From: Bacilli bacterium
Lineage (GTDB): Bacteria > Bacillota_I > Bacilli_A > RF39 > UBA660
Direction: 5' to 3'
NCBI GenBank assembly: GCA_017461465.1
Contig: JAFTYN010000005.1
Location: 1-8,106 of the forward strand
DNA: 8,106 nucleotides
In this document: one piece after another, positions 1 to 5,762 of the stretch
Layout: each line of letters opens with the position of its first letter
Position numbering within the stretch: the stretch's first letter is position 1
Notes under the pieces: model-generated
Told to the model about the DNA's origin: nothing
What the model saw: only the letters and a program-made list of their open reading frames with translations
The model's database searches: none
Translations under genes and position numbers: made by a program

Positions 1-242
1 ACATTTATTTCTCCAACACCATATCCACTAGCATTCATACCAGTATATCCTTCTTCTGCATATTTTTGTTGTGCTGCTGTCAATAATCCTTTTACTGACT
101 CTTCGTAAGTTGATTTTTCGTAATCTACTTTAATTCCTCTTAAAGAGACAATGGCAATAGTTGCTATAATACCTAAAATTATGAATACAGCAAGTAATTC
201 TACTAGCGTAAAAGCTTTGTTATTATGTCTAAGTTTTATCAT
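1..242 (-). CDS. Type IV prepilin-like protein, N-terminal part (runs off the window)
   Basis: The first 80 codons of a gene read from 242 down to the window edge with no stop. The product starts MIKLRHNNKA and continues FTLVELLAV, the class III prepilin signature: a short basic leader, a prepilin-peptidase site between A10 and F11 (alanine here rather than the usual glycine), glutamate at mature position 5 (E15), then a hydrophobic helix to about residue 33. A polar, probably helical stretch with many Gln, Lys and Glu follows (about residues 38-64). In this family the leader is cut and N-methylated by a prepilin peptidase and the subunit joins a membrane-anchored pilus, such as a competence (ComG) pseudopilus, type IV pilus or related secretion fibre. 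The visible part does not distinguish these. The start is supported by AGGAGAG at 254-248, 7 bases upstream, and a promoter just before it. A terminator separates it from aspS, so it begins its own transcript. Confidence 0.85.
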   Translation of the reverse strand, partial: MIKLRHNNKAFTLVELLAVFIILGIIATIAIVSLRGIKVDYEKSTYEESVKGLLTAAQQKYAEEGYTGMNASGYGVGEIN

Positions 243-269
243 AACTACTCTCCTATTCTTACTATATAT

Positions 270-298
270 AGTATACCAACTTTGAAATATTTAAGCAA
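270..298 (-). promoter_or_regulatory. Sigma-A-type promoter of the prepilin gene
   Basis: On the minus strand, TTGCTT (298-293) is followed by a 17-base spacer and TATACT (275-270). A TG dinucleotide one base before the -10 box makes it an extended -10, which would offset the weak -35 (three of six matches). Transcription would begin near 263, about 20 bases before the start codon. Seen by eye only. Confidence 0.6.
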
Positions 299-299
299 C

Positions 300-327
300 A
301 AAAAAATAGACTCTTGTCTATTTTTTT
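300..327 (-). terminator. Intrinsic terminator after aspS
   Basis: Immediately after the aspS stop, the minus strand has AAAAAATAGAC, a 4-base loop AAGA, then GTCTATTTTTT. This is a perfect inverted repeat of at least 11 pairs running into a T tract. The stem is AT-rich, and because it is symmetric with A and T runs at its ends it could act in both directions. It ends the hisS-aspS transcript and separates it from the prepilin gene. Confidence 0.8.
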
Positions 328-329
328 TA

Positions 330-1643
330 TTATGGATTTAGTCTATTTGGTCCCCTAAATAGGAATTGACTTTCTTTAACGCTTGGCACGTTTAGTAATA
401 GCATAGTAAGTCTATCTACTCCTATTGCAAATCCGCCGTGTGGTGGACAACCATATTTAAAGAAATCCAAATAGAATTTAACATCTTCACCTAATCCTTT
501 AGATGCAGCATTTTTACAAATTTCTTCATAACGATGTTCTCTTTGTGCACCACTTGTAATTTCTACACCTCTCCAAATAAGGTCATATCCTTGAAGTACA
601 CCTTCTTCATTTCTCATATGATAGAAAGCTCTTTTATCAGCTGGATAATCAGTTATGAACATAAATTCATGGTTGTATTTTTCTTTAGCAAGTCTTCCAA
701 CTAATCGTTCTGCTTCTGTAGTAAGGTCAGTCTTTTCACTTTCGTCCACTTTATAACCATATCTTTCTTCTATTTCAGTATATACATCTCTTAAAGCCAT
801 TTTAGGGAATGGTAATGTTGGTACTACAATATCAACTCCAAAAACTTCTTTAATTTTTTCACCCATTTCATTTTTTAAATGTTCTAAACCATAAGCAAGC
901 ATTTCTGCTTCTAAGTTCATTACATCTTCAAAACTATCAATGTAACTAAACTCTAAGTCGAATGAAGTAAATTCTGTAGCATGTCTATTTGTATTAGAAT
1001 TTTCTGCTCTAAAACATGGTGCTACTTCAAATATTCTTTCCATACCTGCTGCCATTGCCATTTGCTTATAAAATTGTGGGGATTGTGCTAAATAAGCTTT
1101 TCTATCAAAATATTTAACTTCAAATACTTCACTACCACTTTCACTAGCAGCACCTATCATTTTTGGAGTATGGATTTCAGTGAAATTATTATTATATAAG
1201 TATTCTCTCATATATCTTATTAGAGTACTTTGAACTTTAAAAATCAAACCATTTTTTTCATTTCTTAAATCTATAAATCTATGGTCTAATCTAGTATCTA
1301 AATTAACACCTTCTAAATTATTATAGTTAAATGGTAATTCTCCTAAACATTTACTTGTAACTTCAATACTAGTTGGTATTATTTCCATTCCGTTTAATTT
1401 TACATTTTCATTTTCTATTAATTTACCTTTAATTTTAACAGTACTATCAATAGTTAATTCATTAACTAATTCAACCATTTCTTTATTTTCTTCTAAACTT
1501 TTTTCAATGGTAACTTGAACTTTACCAGTTAAGTCTCTAAGTACTATAAATTGTACCCATTTAATATTTCTTACGTTATCAACAAATGCTTGAACTTCTA
1601 CTTCTTTTCCTATATGTTCTTTTAAATTTCCTAATTTTATCAT
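330..1643 (-). CDS. aspS: Aspartyl-tRNA synthetase, archaeal/eukaryal type
   Basis: A class IIb synthetase that attaches aspartate to tRNA-Asp, and possibly to tRNA-Asn if non-discriminating. An N-terminal OB-fold anticodon-binding domain (about residues 13-100) is followed by the catalytic core. Visible parts are LAQSPQFYKQ (185-194), motif 2 around FRAENSNTNRH (211-221), GVEITSGAQREHR (359-371), and motif 3 at GGFAIGVDRLTMLL (403-416), ending in NRLNP. At 437 residues it lacks the GAD insertion and C-terminal extension of the usual bacterial AspRS (about 590 residues), and it matches archaeal-type AspRS in size and motifs. Motif 2 recalls AsnRS, but the C-terminal end is AspRS-like. It follows hisS by 11 bases, with its Shine-Dalgarno overlapping the hisS stop, so it is co-transcribed behind the Asp/His T-box. 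Specificity towards tRNA-Asn cannot be settled from sequence alone. Confidence 0.93.
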   Translation of the reverse strand: MIKLGNLKEHIGKEVEVQAFVDNVRNIKWVQFIVLRDLTGKVQVTIEKSLEENKEMVELVNELTIDSTVKIKGKLIENENVKLNGMEIIPTSIEVTSKCLGELPFNYNNLEGVNLDTRLDHRFIDLRNEKNGLIFKVQSTLIRYMREYLYNNNFTEIHTPKMIGAASESGSEVFEVKYFDRKAYLAQSPQFYKQMAMAAGMERIFEVAPCFRAENSNTNRHATEFTSFDLEFSYIDSFEDVMNLEAEMLAYGLEHLKNEMGEKIKEVFGVDIVVPTLPFPKMALRDVYTEIEERYGYKVDESEKTDLTTEAERLVGRLAKEKYNHEFMFITDYPADKRAFYHMRNEEGVLQGYDLIWRGVEITSGAQREHRYEEICKNAASKGLGEDVKFYLDFFKYGCPPHGGFAIGVDRLTMLLLNVPSVKESQFLFRGPNRLNP

Positions 1644-1650
1644 AATATCA

Positions 1651-1657
1651 TCTCCTA
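1651..1657 (-). promoter_or_regulatory. aspS ribosome binding site overlapping the hisS stop codon
   Basis: The minus strand reads TAGGAGA here. TAG is the hisS stop and the same bases form AGGAGA, which sits 7 bases before the aspS ATG (1643-1641). A ribosome finishing hisS therefore stops on the aspS initiation site, which favours translational coupling. Confidence 0.7.
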
Positions 1658-2932
1658 ATGTTCTTCTTCTATATTATCATCAAAGAAATTAATTAATAAT
1701 TCTTCAGATACTTTATATTCTTCTTTTGTATTATTATTTTTTACTGTTAATGTTCTAGTATTTATCTCTTCTTCACCAACTATAATTACAAATTTTGCAT
1801 TATATCGATCTGCTTGCTTAAAGTTACCACTTATTTTACGATTCATGTAATCAATATCTGCTTTAAATCCTGACATTCTAAGTGCTTGAAGTAACCCAAA
1901 AGCGTAGCTTTTTTCATTTTCACTCATTGGAATTACATATACGTCTAAACTATTATCATATGGAAGAGTAATTTTTTCAGCTTCTAATGCATTTAATAAT
2001 CTTTCTAAACCTAAGGCAAAACCTACACCACTCATGTTAGGCCCTCCTACTGCTTCTACTAAACCATTATATCTTCCACCACCACATAAAACATTTTGTG
2101 AACCAAATTCTGGTATATCTGCTTCTACTTCAAATACTGTATGTGTGTAATAATCAAGTCCTCTAACTACACTTGGATTAACTATATAATCAATATCTAG
2201 TGCCTCTAAGTGTTCTTTTACTGCTTCAAAATGTTTCTTACTTTCTTCATTAAGATATTCTATAGTAGTTGGAGCATTTTTCATTTCTTCTTTATCGTGA
2301 TCTATTTTACAGTCTAATATTCTAAGTGGATTCTTTTTAAATCTTTCTCTACAGTCTTCACAATAAGTATCTATTACTGGCTCAAAATGTTTTATTAAAG
2401 CTTCTCTATAGTTATCTCTAGATTCTTTATCACCTAGACTATTAATGTTTACTTTAATTCCTTTTAAACCAAGTATCTTATAAAAATTAACGGCTATACT
2501 TATAACTTCGGCATCTACCATTGGATCATCAGAACCAAATACTTCAAGGCCAAATTGTTTAAACTGTCTATATCTACCTGATTGTGGTCTTTCATATCTA
2601 AACATAGGACCAAAATACCAAGTTTTAACAGGCATACTTGCATAACCATACATTTTATTTTCTACAAAGCTTCTAACTACGCCAGCAGTTCCTTCTGGTC
2701 TTAAAGTCATCATTCTATCTCCACGATCTTTAAAATCATAAGTTTCCTTTGTAACTATATCTGTTGTTTCTCCAACACCTCTATGAAATAATTCACTTGA
2801 TTCAAAAATTGGCGTTTCAATATAATCATAATTATACTTACTCATAAGTGATTTTAGTAATGATTCAATATATTCAATTTGTTTACCTTTTTCACCATAA
2901 ATATCGTAAGTTCCTTTTGGTTTTTGTAACAT
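1655..2932 (-). CDS. hisS: Histidyl-tRNA synthetase
   Basis: A cytoplasmic class IIa synthetase charging tRNA-His. At 425 residues it has the usual length. It opens with KPKGTYDI, typical of HisRS. Motif 1 and the substrate loop lie around residues 40-90, including TLRPEGTA (76-83). Motif 2 includes FRYERPQSGRYRQF (111-124). The HisRS-specific His-A motif is RGLDYYTHTVFE (257-268). CGGGRYNGL (283-291) and motif 3 GVGFALGLERLL (302-313) follow, then the C-terminal anticodon-binding domain (about 328-420). Cysteines at 191, 194 and 208 lie in the insertion region between motif 2 and His-A; a metal role is only a guess. The ATG is preceded by GAAGGG five bases upstream. It is the first gene after the T-box leader and is co-transcribed with aspS. 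Confidence 0.97.
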   Translation of the reverse strand: MLQKPKGTYDIYGEKGKQIEYIESLLKSLMSKYNYDYIETPIFESSELFHRGVGETTDIVTKETYDFKDRGDRMMTLRPEGTAGVVRSFVENKMYGYASMPVKTWYFGPMFRYERPQSGRYRQFKQFGLEVFGSDDPMVDAEVISIAVNFYKILGLKGIKVNINSLGDKESRDNYREALIKHFEPVIDTYCEDCRERFKKNPLRILDCKIDHDKEEMKNAPTTIEYLNEESKKHFEAVKEHLEALDIDYIVNPSVVRGLDYYTHTVFEVEADIPEFGSQNVLCGGGRYNGLVEAVGGPNMSGVGFALGLERLLNALEAEKITLPYDNSLDVYVIPMSENEKSYAFGLLQALRMSGFKADIDYMNRKISGNFKQADRYNAKFVIIVGEEEINTRTLTVKNNNTKEEYKVSEELLINFFDDNIEEEH

Positions 2933-2954
2933 AATTACCCTTCTTTCTAAAAAT

Positions 2955-3011
2955 AAAAAGTCTATAACGTAAGGGCGCCTTTAGCGCTGTGCCACCTTAC
3001 TTTATAGACTT
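2955..3011 (-). terminator. Regulated terminator of the hisS T-box
   Basis: AAGTCTATAA plus GTAAGG (3011-2995) pairs with CCTTAC plus TTATAGACTT (2974-2958), followed by a T run to 2955. Its 5' arm contains the start of the T-box sequence, so the antiterminator that holds uncharged tRNA excludes this hairpin. Confidence 0.85.
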
Positions 3012-3056
3012 AATTCTACCTCTTAATCTTTAACGCAGATATACGATTATTTTAAG
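2992..3056 (-). repeat. T-box repeat, copy 2 (other copy at 5498-5562)
   Basis: The partner of the 65-base segment at 5498-5562, with five substitutions and no gaps. Such identity goes beyond the conserved T-box core and suggests the two leaders descend from one local duplication or have exchanged sequence. Confidence 0.85.
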
Positions 3057-3136
3057 TTTAAGTGTCATTCATTATGTTATCATATTAACTTCCACCAGCC
3101 GTTAACTCTCTATAAATCAAAACATAATTACTAATC

Positions 3137-3175
3137 AAAAACAATAATTATGACATTAATTATAATTGTTTTTTT
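3137..3175 (-). terminator. Possible weak terminator after the ClpX-like gene
   Basis: AAAAACAAT (3173-3165 on the minus strand) can pair with ATTGTTTTT (3145-3137). Past a 3-base bulge (TAT, 3164-3162), AATTA (3161-3157) pairs with TAATT (3150-3146) around a 6-base loop, and a run of five T ends the hairpin. The stem is nearly all A-T and overlaps the hisS promoter -10 region, so the match may come from AT-richness. If it fails, ClpX-like transcripts would read into the hisS T-box. Confidence 0.3.
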
Positions 3176-3187
3176 AAAATTAGTCAA
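3159..3187 (-). promoter_or_regulatory. Promoter of the hisS-aspS operon
   Basis: TTGACT (3187-3182) and TATAAT (3164-3159) are separated by exactly 17 bases, close to the vegetative sigma consensus. The -35 box begins at the base after the ClpX-like stop codon. Transcription would start near 3152, just before T-box stem I. A constitutive strong promoter with control at the leader terminator is the usual T-box arrangement. Confidence 0.82.
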
Positions 3188-5440
3188 CTATTTTCTAGTA
3201 TCAAGATATTTTTTTATTTTTGGTGTATCTTCTAATCTAACTAAACTTGTCTCTTTCTTTGCTTTTAATATATCACTTAAATTATGACTTACACCATTTT
3301 GATCTATTAAAATACATTCCTTATTATCATCTACTGATTTTTCAGTTAAAACAATACTGCAGTAAGTGCCTAGACTTTCTAAAACTTCCCATCTTGCTTC
3401 TTTAACTGACTTTTCTACAGTCGTTTTTAAAGATCTACCACCAGTTTTTAATTTAATAGCTTCTTCTGCTACTCTATCAAGATAACCATTAGTCCAATTT
3501 AAGGTAACACCTAGTTTTTCTAACTTTCTTTTTTCACCAAGTAAAGCACTAACATTAGAGCCTGTTAATATTGTTCTTAAGCTATCTTTAGTATGTCCAG
3601 ATAACTGTGCAATAATAGGAAAACGCCCCATTATTTCAACTGGCATATTACCATATTTAACAAAATCCTCGATTTCAAGTTTTTCATATTTTATATCTTC
3701 TGTTACTTCTTTTTTACTTTCTATATTTGCATTAAAACCAATTCTTGTTGATTTATAGTTTTCTGAAGTTGAGTTGTTCTTCTTTCCTTTAGCTACATCA
3801 GTAAAAGCGCCGGTTGCAAAAATAGTTAATTTTGATGTATTGAATGGGTATGTTCTACCATTATATTTAACATCATAAGTAGTTCCTTGTAAGAAAGGCA
3901 GTAATGTATTTAAAACACCTTTTCCAGATACATCGTCGTTTTTCTCAGAGCCTTTTTTATCTATTTCGTCAAAAACAACGATTCCTTCTTCAGCTTTTTT
4001 TATGTCTCCACCAGCTTTAGCAATAAGTCTTGCTAAAAAATCTTCAATATTTGCTCCTACATAACCAGGCATAGTAAGCTGAGTTGTATCAATTATTTCC
4101 ATAGGCATATCAAAATATTCACTTACTGTTTCAGCAATAAGTGTTTTACCTGAACCTGTTGGCCCAACTAATAAACAGTTATTTTTATCTGTAGGATTAT
4201 CTGAAAGCATATTCATAACTATAGCAGCTATAATGTCTCTTTTTGCTTCTTCTTGTCCTACTATTTTTTCATCAAAAAATCTTTTTACATCTCTAACATC
4301 AACTTTTATTTTTTTAGCCTCAACATTAAATGTTTCTGCAAGTTCTTTTTCTTTTTGCTTACGTTCTTCTTCTGTTAATTCTTGTTTTTCTTTTTTTGCT
4401 ACATCATCATAAACTTTACCAATAGCAACTATATTTCTTCTACCATCTACTGCAAGTTTAGCAATTTTACTTTTTACATAACTAACATCTTCAGATTTTT
4501 TTAGTTCATCATAAGCATCAAATAAAGTGTATAAATATTCAATAGCAGCGTCTACTTCAGGTCTTTCAAAACCTGATTGATCAAGTACTAAAGTAAGATC
4601 AGTAAATACACTAGTTACTTTGTCTATAGCTGTATGAATAGCTTTTAAATCATTTAATTCTTCAACAGTTTGATTAAATGCATCGAAAAGTTCAACTATA
4701 TGATTACCATTTATATCATTAGTAGTATAAAATTTTTGTTCTTTAGAGTCTAAATTTTCAGTTAAAGAACCATCTTCGTTTAAAAAGTATGAAGTCATTT
4801 CTTTAAACTGGGTATATATTTCATCAAGTTTTCCTTTTAAAGATTCATATGTATCTAGTTTTAATATATCTTCAAAAACTTTTCTATCTATTACAATAAG
4901 TTCTTGTCCACCATACTCTTCTAAAAACTGATCTAAACCAGCTTTGTCATCACCAGTAACAGTATATTTACTTTCAGAACCATCTTTAGTAAATTCACTC
5001 ATTGGAATTTTTACTACTGACTCATCACCAGAAAAATCCATACCATTAAGTTTAGCGTACATAGTTCTAAAGTCAAAAGGAATAACTGCAATTTTATCTT
5101 CCTTTTCTAAATAGAAACCTACATGTGTAACATCTCTGCATGAATCAAAGTATTCTCCTTTTGCTTCATGAATAGATAAATCTTCATAACGTTTTAATAA
5201 TTCTTCTTCACTTATAACATACGCAACTGCTGTTTCTTCATCTAAATGAATAGTATCTAAGTCATGAATACTTAAAAATTCATTTCCCATTTGATCAGTA
5301 AAATATACTTCACCATCATATTCATCTACAGTTCCCTCTATTAAGTATTCAGGTTTAAATAGATAAATACCTTTATCTACAAGTTTTCTATTCATTAAAA
5401 TACCATAATAAGTATTTGTAGTCTCTTCATTTTTTGCCAT
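3188..5440 (-). CDS. ClpX-like AAA+ unfoldase with a novel N-terminal region
   Basis: A 750-residue protein. The C-terminal half is a ClpX-type AAA+ module: Walker A GPTGSGKT (426-433), pore loop GYVG (459-462), Walker B IVVFDEID (487-494), sensor 1 ATGAF (542-546), ClpP-docking IGF loop (567-569), arginine finger GRF (R606) and sensor 2 GGRS (R669). Their spacing follows E. coli ClpX as I recall it, with a nearly constant offset of about 307 before and 299 after the sensor 1 region. ClpX unfolds proteins with ATP and feeds them to ClpP, and the conserved IGF suggests this one can too. The ClpX zinc-binding domain is absent, and the N-terminal half has only one cysteine (C101). Instead there is a mixed region (1-215) and a charged, probably helical region (about 245-378), neither recognised. 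The start is the ATG at 5440, with AGGAGG 4 bases upstream. A GTG at 5458 would place that Shine-Dalgarno inside the gene. It is transcribed alone behind a valine-type T-box. It is more likely a specialised paralogue than housekeeping clpX. Confidence 0.9.
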   Translation of the reverse strand: MAKNEETTNTYYGILMNRKLVDKGIYLFKPEYLIEGTVDEYDGEVYFTDQMGNEFLSIHDLDTIHLDEETAVAYVISEEELLKRYEDLSIHEAKGEYFDSCRDVTHVGFYLEKEDKIAVIPFDFRTMYAKLNGMDFSGDESVVKIPMSEFTKDGSESKYTVTGDDKAGLDQFLEEYGGQELIVIDRKVFEDILKLDTYESLKGKLDEIYTQFKEMTSYFLNEDGSLTENLDSKEQKFYTTNDINGNHIVELFDAFNQTVEELNDLKAIHTAIDKVTSVFTDLTLVLDQSGFERPEVDAAIEYLYTLFDAYDELKKSEDVSYVKSKIAKLAVDGRRNIVAIGKVYDDVAKKEKQELTEEERKQKEKELAETFNVEAKKIKVDVRDVKRFFDEKIVGQEEAKRDIIAAIVMNMLSDNPTDKNNCLLVGPTGSGKTLIAETVSEYFDMPMEIIDTTQLTMPGYVGANIEDFLARLIAKAGGDIKKAEEGIVVFDEIDKKGSEKNDDVSGKGVLNTLLPFLQGTTYDVKYNGRTYPFNTSKLTIFATGAFTDVAKGKKNNSTSENYKSTRIGFNANIESKKEVTEDIKYEKLEIEDFVKYGNMPVEIMGRFPIIAQLSGHTKDSLRTILTGSNVSALLGEKRKLEKLGVTLNWTNGYLDRVAEEAIKLKTGGRSLKTTVEKSVKEARWEVLESLGTYCSIVLTEKSVDDNKECILIDQNGVSHNLSDILKAKKETSLVRLEDTPKIKKYLDTRK

Positions 5441-5444
5441 AAAT

Positions 5445-5450
5445 CCTCCT
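5445..5450 (-). promoter_or_regulatory. Ribosome binding site fixing the ClpX-like start
   Basis: A perfect AGGAGG lies 4 bases before ATG 5440-5438. The longest open frame begins at GTG 5458-5456, which lies upstream of this site and immediately after the T-box terminator, with no Shine-Dalgarno of its own. The ATG is therefore the better start, 6 codons shorter. Confidence 0.85.
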
Positions 5451-5459
5451 AAATACACG

Positions 5460-5518
5460 AAAAATCTATAAATGTAAGGGCGCTAATAAGCACGGTACCA
5501 CCTTACTTTATAGATTTT
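5460..5518 (-). terminator. Regulated terminator of the ClpX-like gene's T-box
   Basis: AAAATCTATA (5518-5509) and GTAAGG (5506-5501) pair with CCTTAC (5479-5474) and TATAGATTTT (5470-5461), ending in five T (5464-5460). The 5' arm overlaps the T-box sequence, so terminator and antiterminator are mutually exclusive. The ATG lies 19 bases beyond. Confidence 0.82.
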
Positions 5519-5562
5519 AATCTACCTCTTAATCTTTAACGCAGAATTACGATTATTTTAAG
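5498..5562 (-). repeat. T-box repeat, copy 1 (other copy at 2992-3056)
   Basis: The 65 bases from CTTAAAATAATCG to the TGG of the T-box match 2992-3056 at 60 positions in direct orientation without gaps. This covers the stem II/III region and the antiterminator 5' arm. The promoters also share the 12 bases TTGACTAATTTT. The stem I sequences differ. Confidence 0.85.
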
Positions 5563-5672
5563 CATAGCTACTTTCTATATATGTAAGTTATGTTTGCACC
5601 ATCCACATCTTCTCTAAGCCTTATTTTATATATATACTTCTCTATGCAATAATAATTACCCCTGTAATTTCA

Positions 5673-5701
5673 AGTATAAATAACTTTTAAAAATTAGTCA
5701 A
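5673..5701 (-). promoter_or_regulatory. Promoter of the ClpX-like gene and its T-box
   Basis: TTGACT (5701-5696), a 17-base spacer and TATACT (5678-5673) form a strong vegetative promoter, with transcription starting near 5666. The -35 box and the following bases match those of the hisS promoter. A further TATAAT-like site upstream (around 5724-5729) has no clear -35 and is not favoured. Confidence 0.78.
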
Positions 5702-5733
5702 TAAAATAACTAAAATTTACTATATTATATTCT

Positions 5734-5762
5734 AAAAAAAGAATTTAGTTTCCTAAATTCTT
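5734..5762 (-). terminator. Intrinsic terminator of the rel-dtd-AI-2E operon
   Basis: AAGAATTTAG, loop GAAA and CTAAATTCTT form a perfect 10-pair stem followed by further T residues (tract through 5734). It starts at the end of the AI-2E stop codon and closes the upstream operon before the T-box promoter. Confidence 0.88.

Larger units (their letters stand above)
2954..3152 (-). promoter_or_regulatory. T-box leader of hisS-aspS, specifier GAC (Asp) overlapping CAC (His)
   Basis: A tRNA-sensing leader that lets transcription through when the cognate tRNA is uncharged. Stem I has TTATGTT (3127-3121) pairing with AACATAA (3078-3072). An S-turn is formed by AGTA (3132-3129) and GAA (3070-3068), and the terminal loop is GGCTGGTGGAA (3100-3090). 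After GAA and one base comes the specifier GAC (3066-3064), followed by A. The next two bases extend it to GACAC, so CAC (His) overlaps at 3064-3062. The T-box sequence AAGGTGGCACAGCG lies at 2998-2985. Its UGGC (2994-2991) would pair with the NCCA end of a tRNA with G73, which fits tRNA-Asp and not the usual bacterial tRNA-His (C73). The terminator lies at 2955-3011. This is the standard design for synthetase operons in Bacillota. Confidence 0.93.
5460..5666 (-). promoter_or_regulatory. T-box leader of the ClpX-like gene, specifier GTA (Val)
   Basis: This leader fills most of the 321-base gene-free stretch between the AI-2E gene and the ClpX-like gene. Stem I closes with GCATAG (5647-5642) against CTATGC (5567-5562). 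The S-turn is AGTA (5638-5635) opposite GAA (5575-5573), and the terminal loop is GGATGGTGCAA (5604-5594), flanked by ATGT and ACAT. After GAA and one base the specifier is GTA (5571-5569), a valine codon, followed by a purine. The T-box AAGGTGGTACCGTG lies at 5504-5491. Its UGGU (5500-5497) pairs with a tRNA having A73, which fits tRNA-Val. Reading one base earlier gives AGT (Ser), but tRNA-Ser has G73 and would need UGGC. Valine is therefore favoured by two independent positions. T-boxes normally control synthetases, amino-acid biosynthesis or transport, so a protein unfoldase is an unusual target. Confidence 0.9.

Noticed and set aside
330..1643. The short synthetase as AsnRS, since motif 2 contains FRAENSNT
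   Set aside because: Motif 3 and the terminal GPNRLNP match archaeal/eukaryal AspRS rather than AsnRS, and the operon is controlled by an Asp-type T-box.
2933..3187. A small gene in the region before hisS
   Set aside because: The stretch is fully explained by a promoter and T-box leader, and I see no start codon with a ribosome binding site leading an open frame.
5441..5458. Six-codon N-terminal extension of the ClpX-like protein from GTG at 5458
   Set aside because: The extension would encode the perfect AGGAGG as coding sequence and has no Shine-Dalgarno of its own. The ATG at 5440 is correctly spaced after that site.
5570..5572. AGT (Ser) as the specifier of the second T-box
   Set aside because: It is one base out of the register set by the S-turn GAA plus one base, which holds in the hisS leader, and tRNA-Ser has G73, which does not pair with UGGU.
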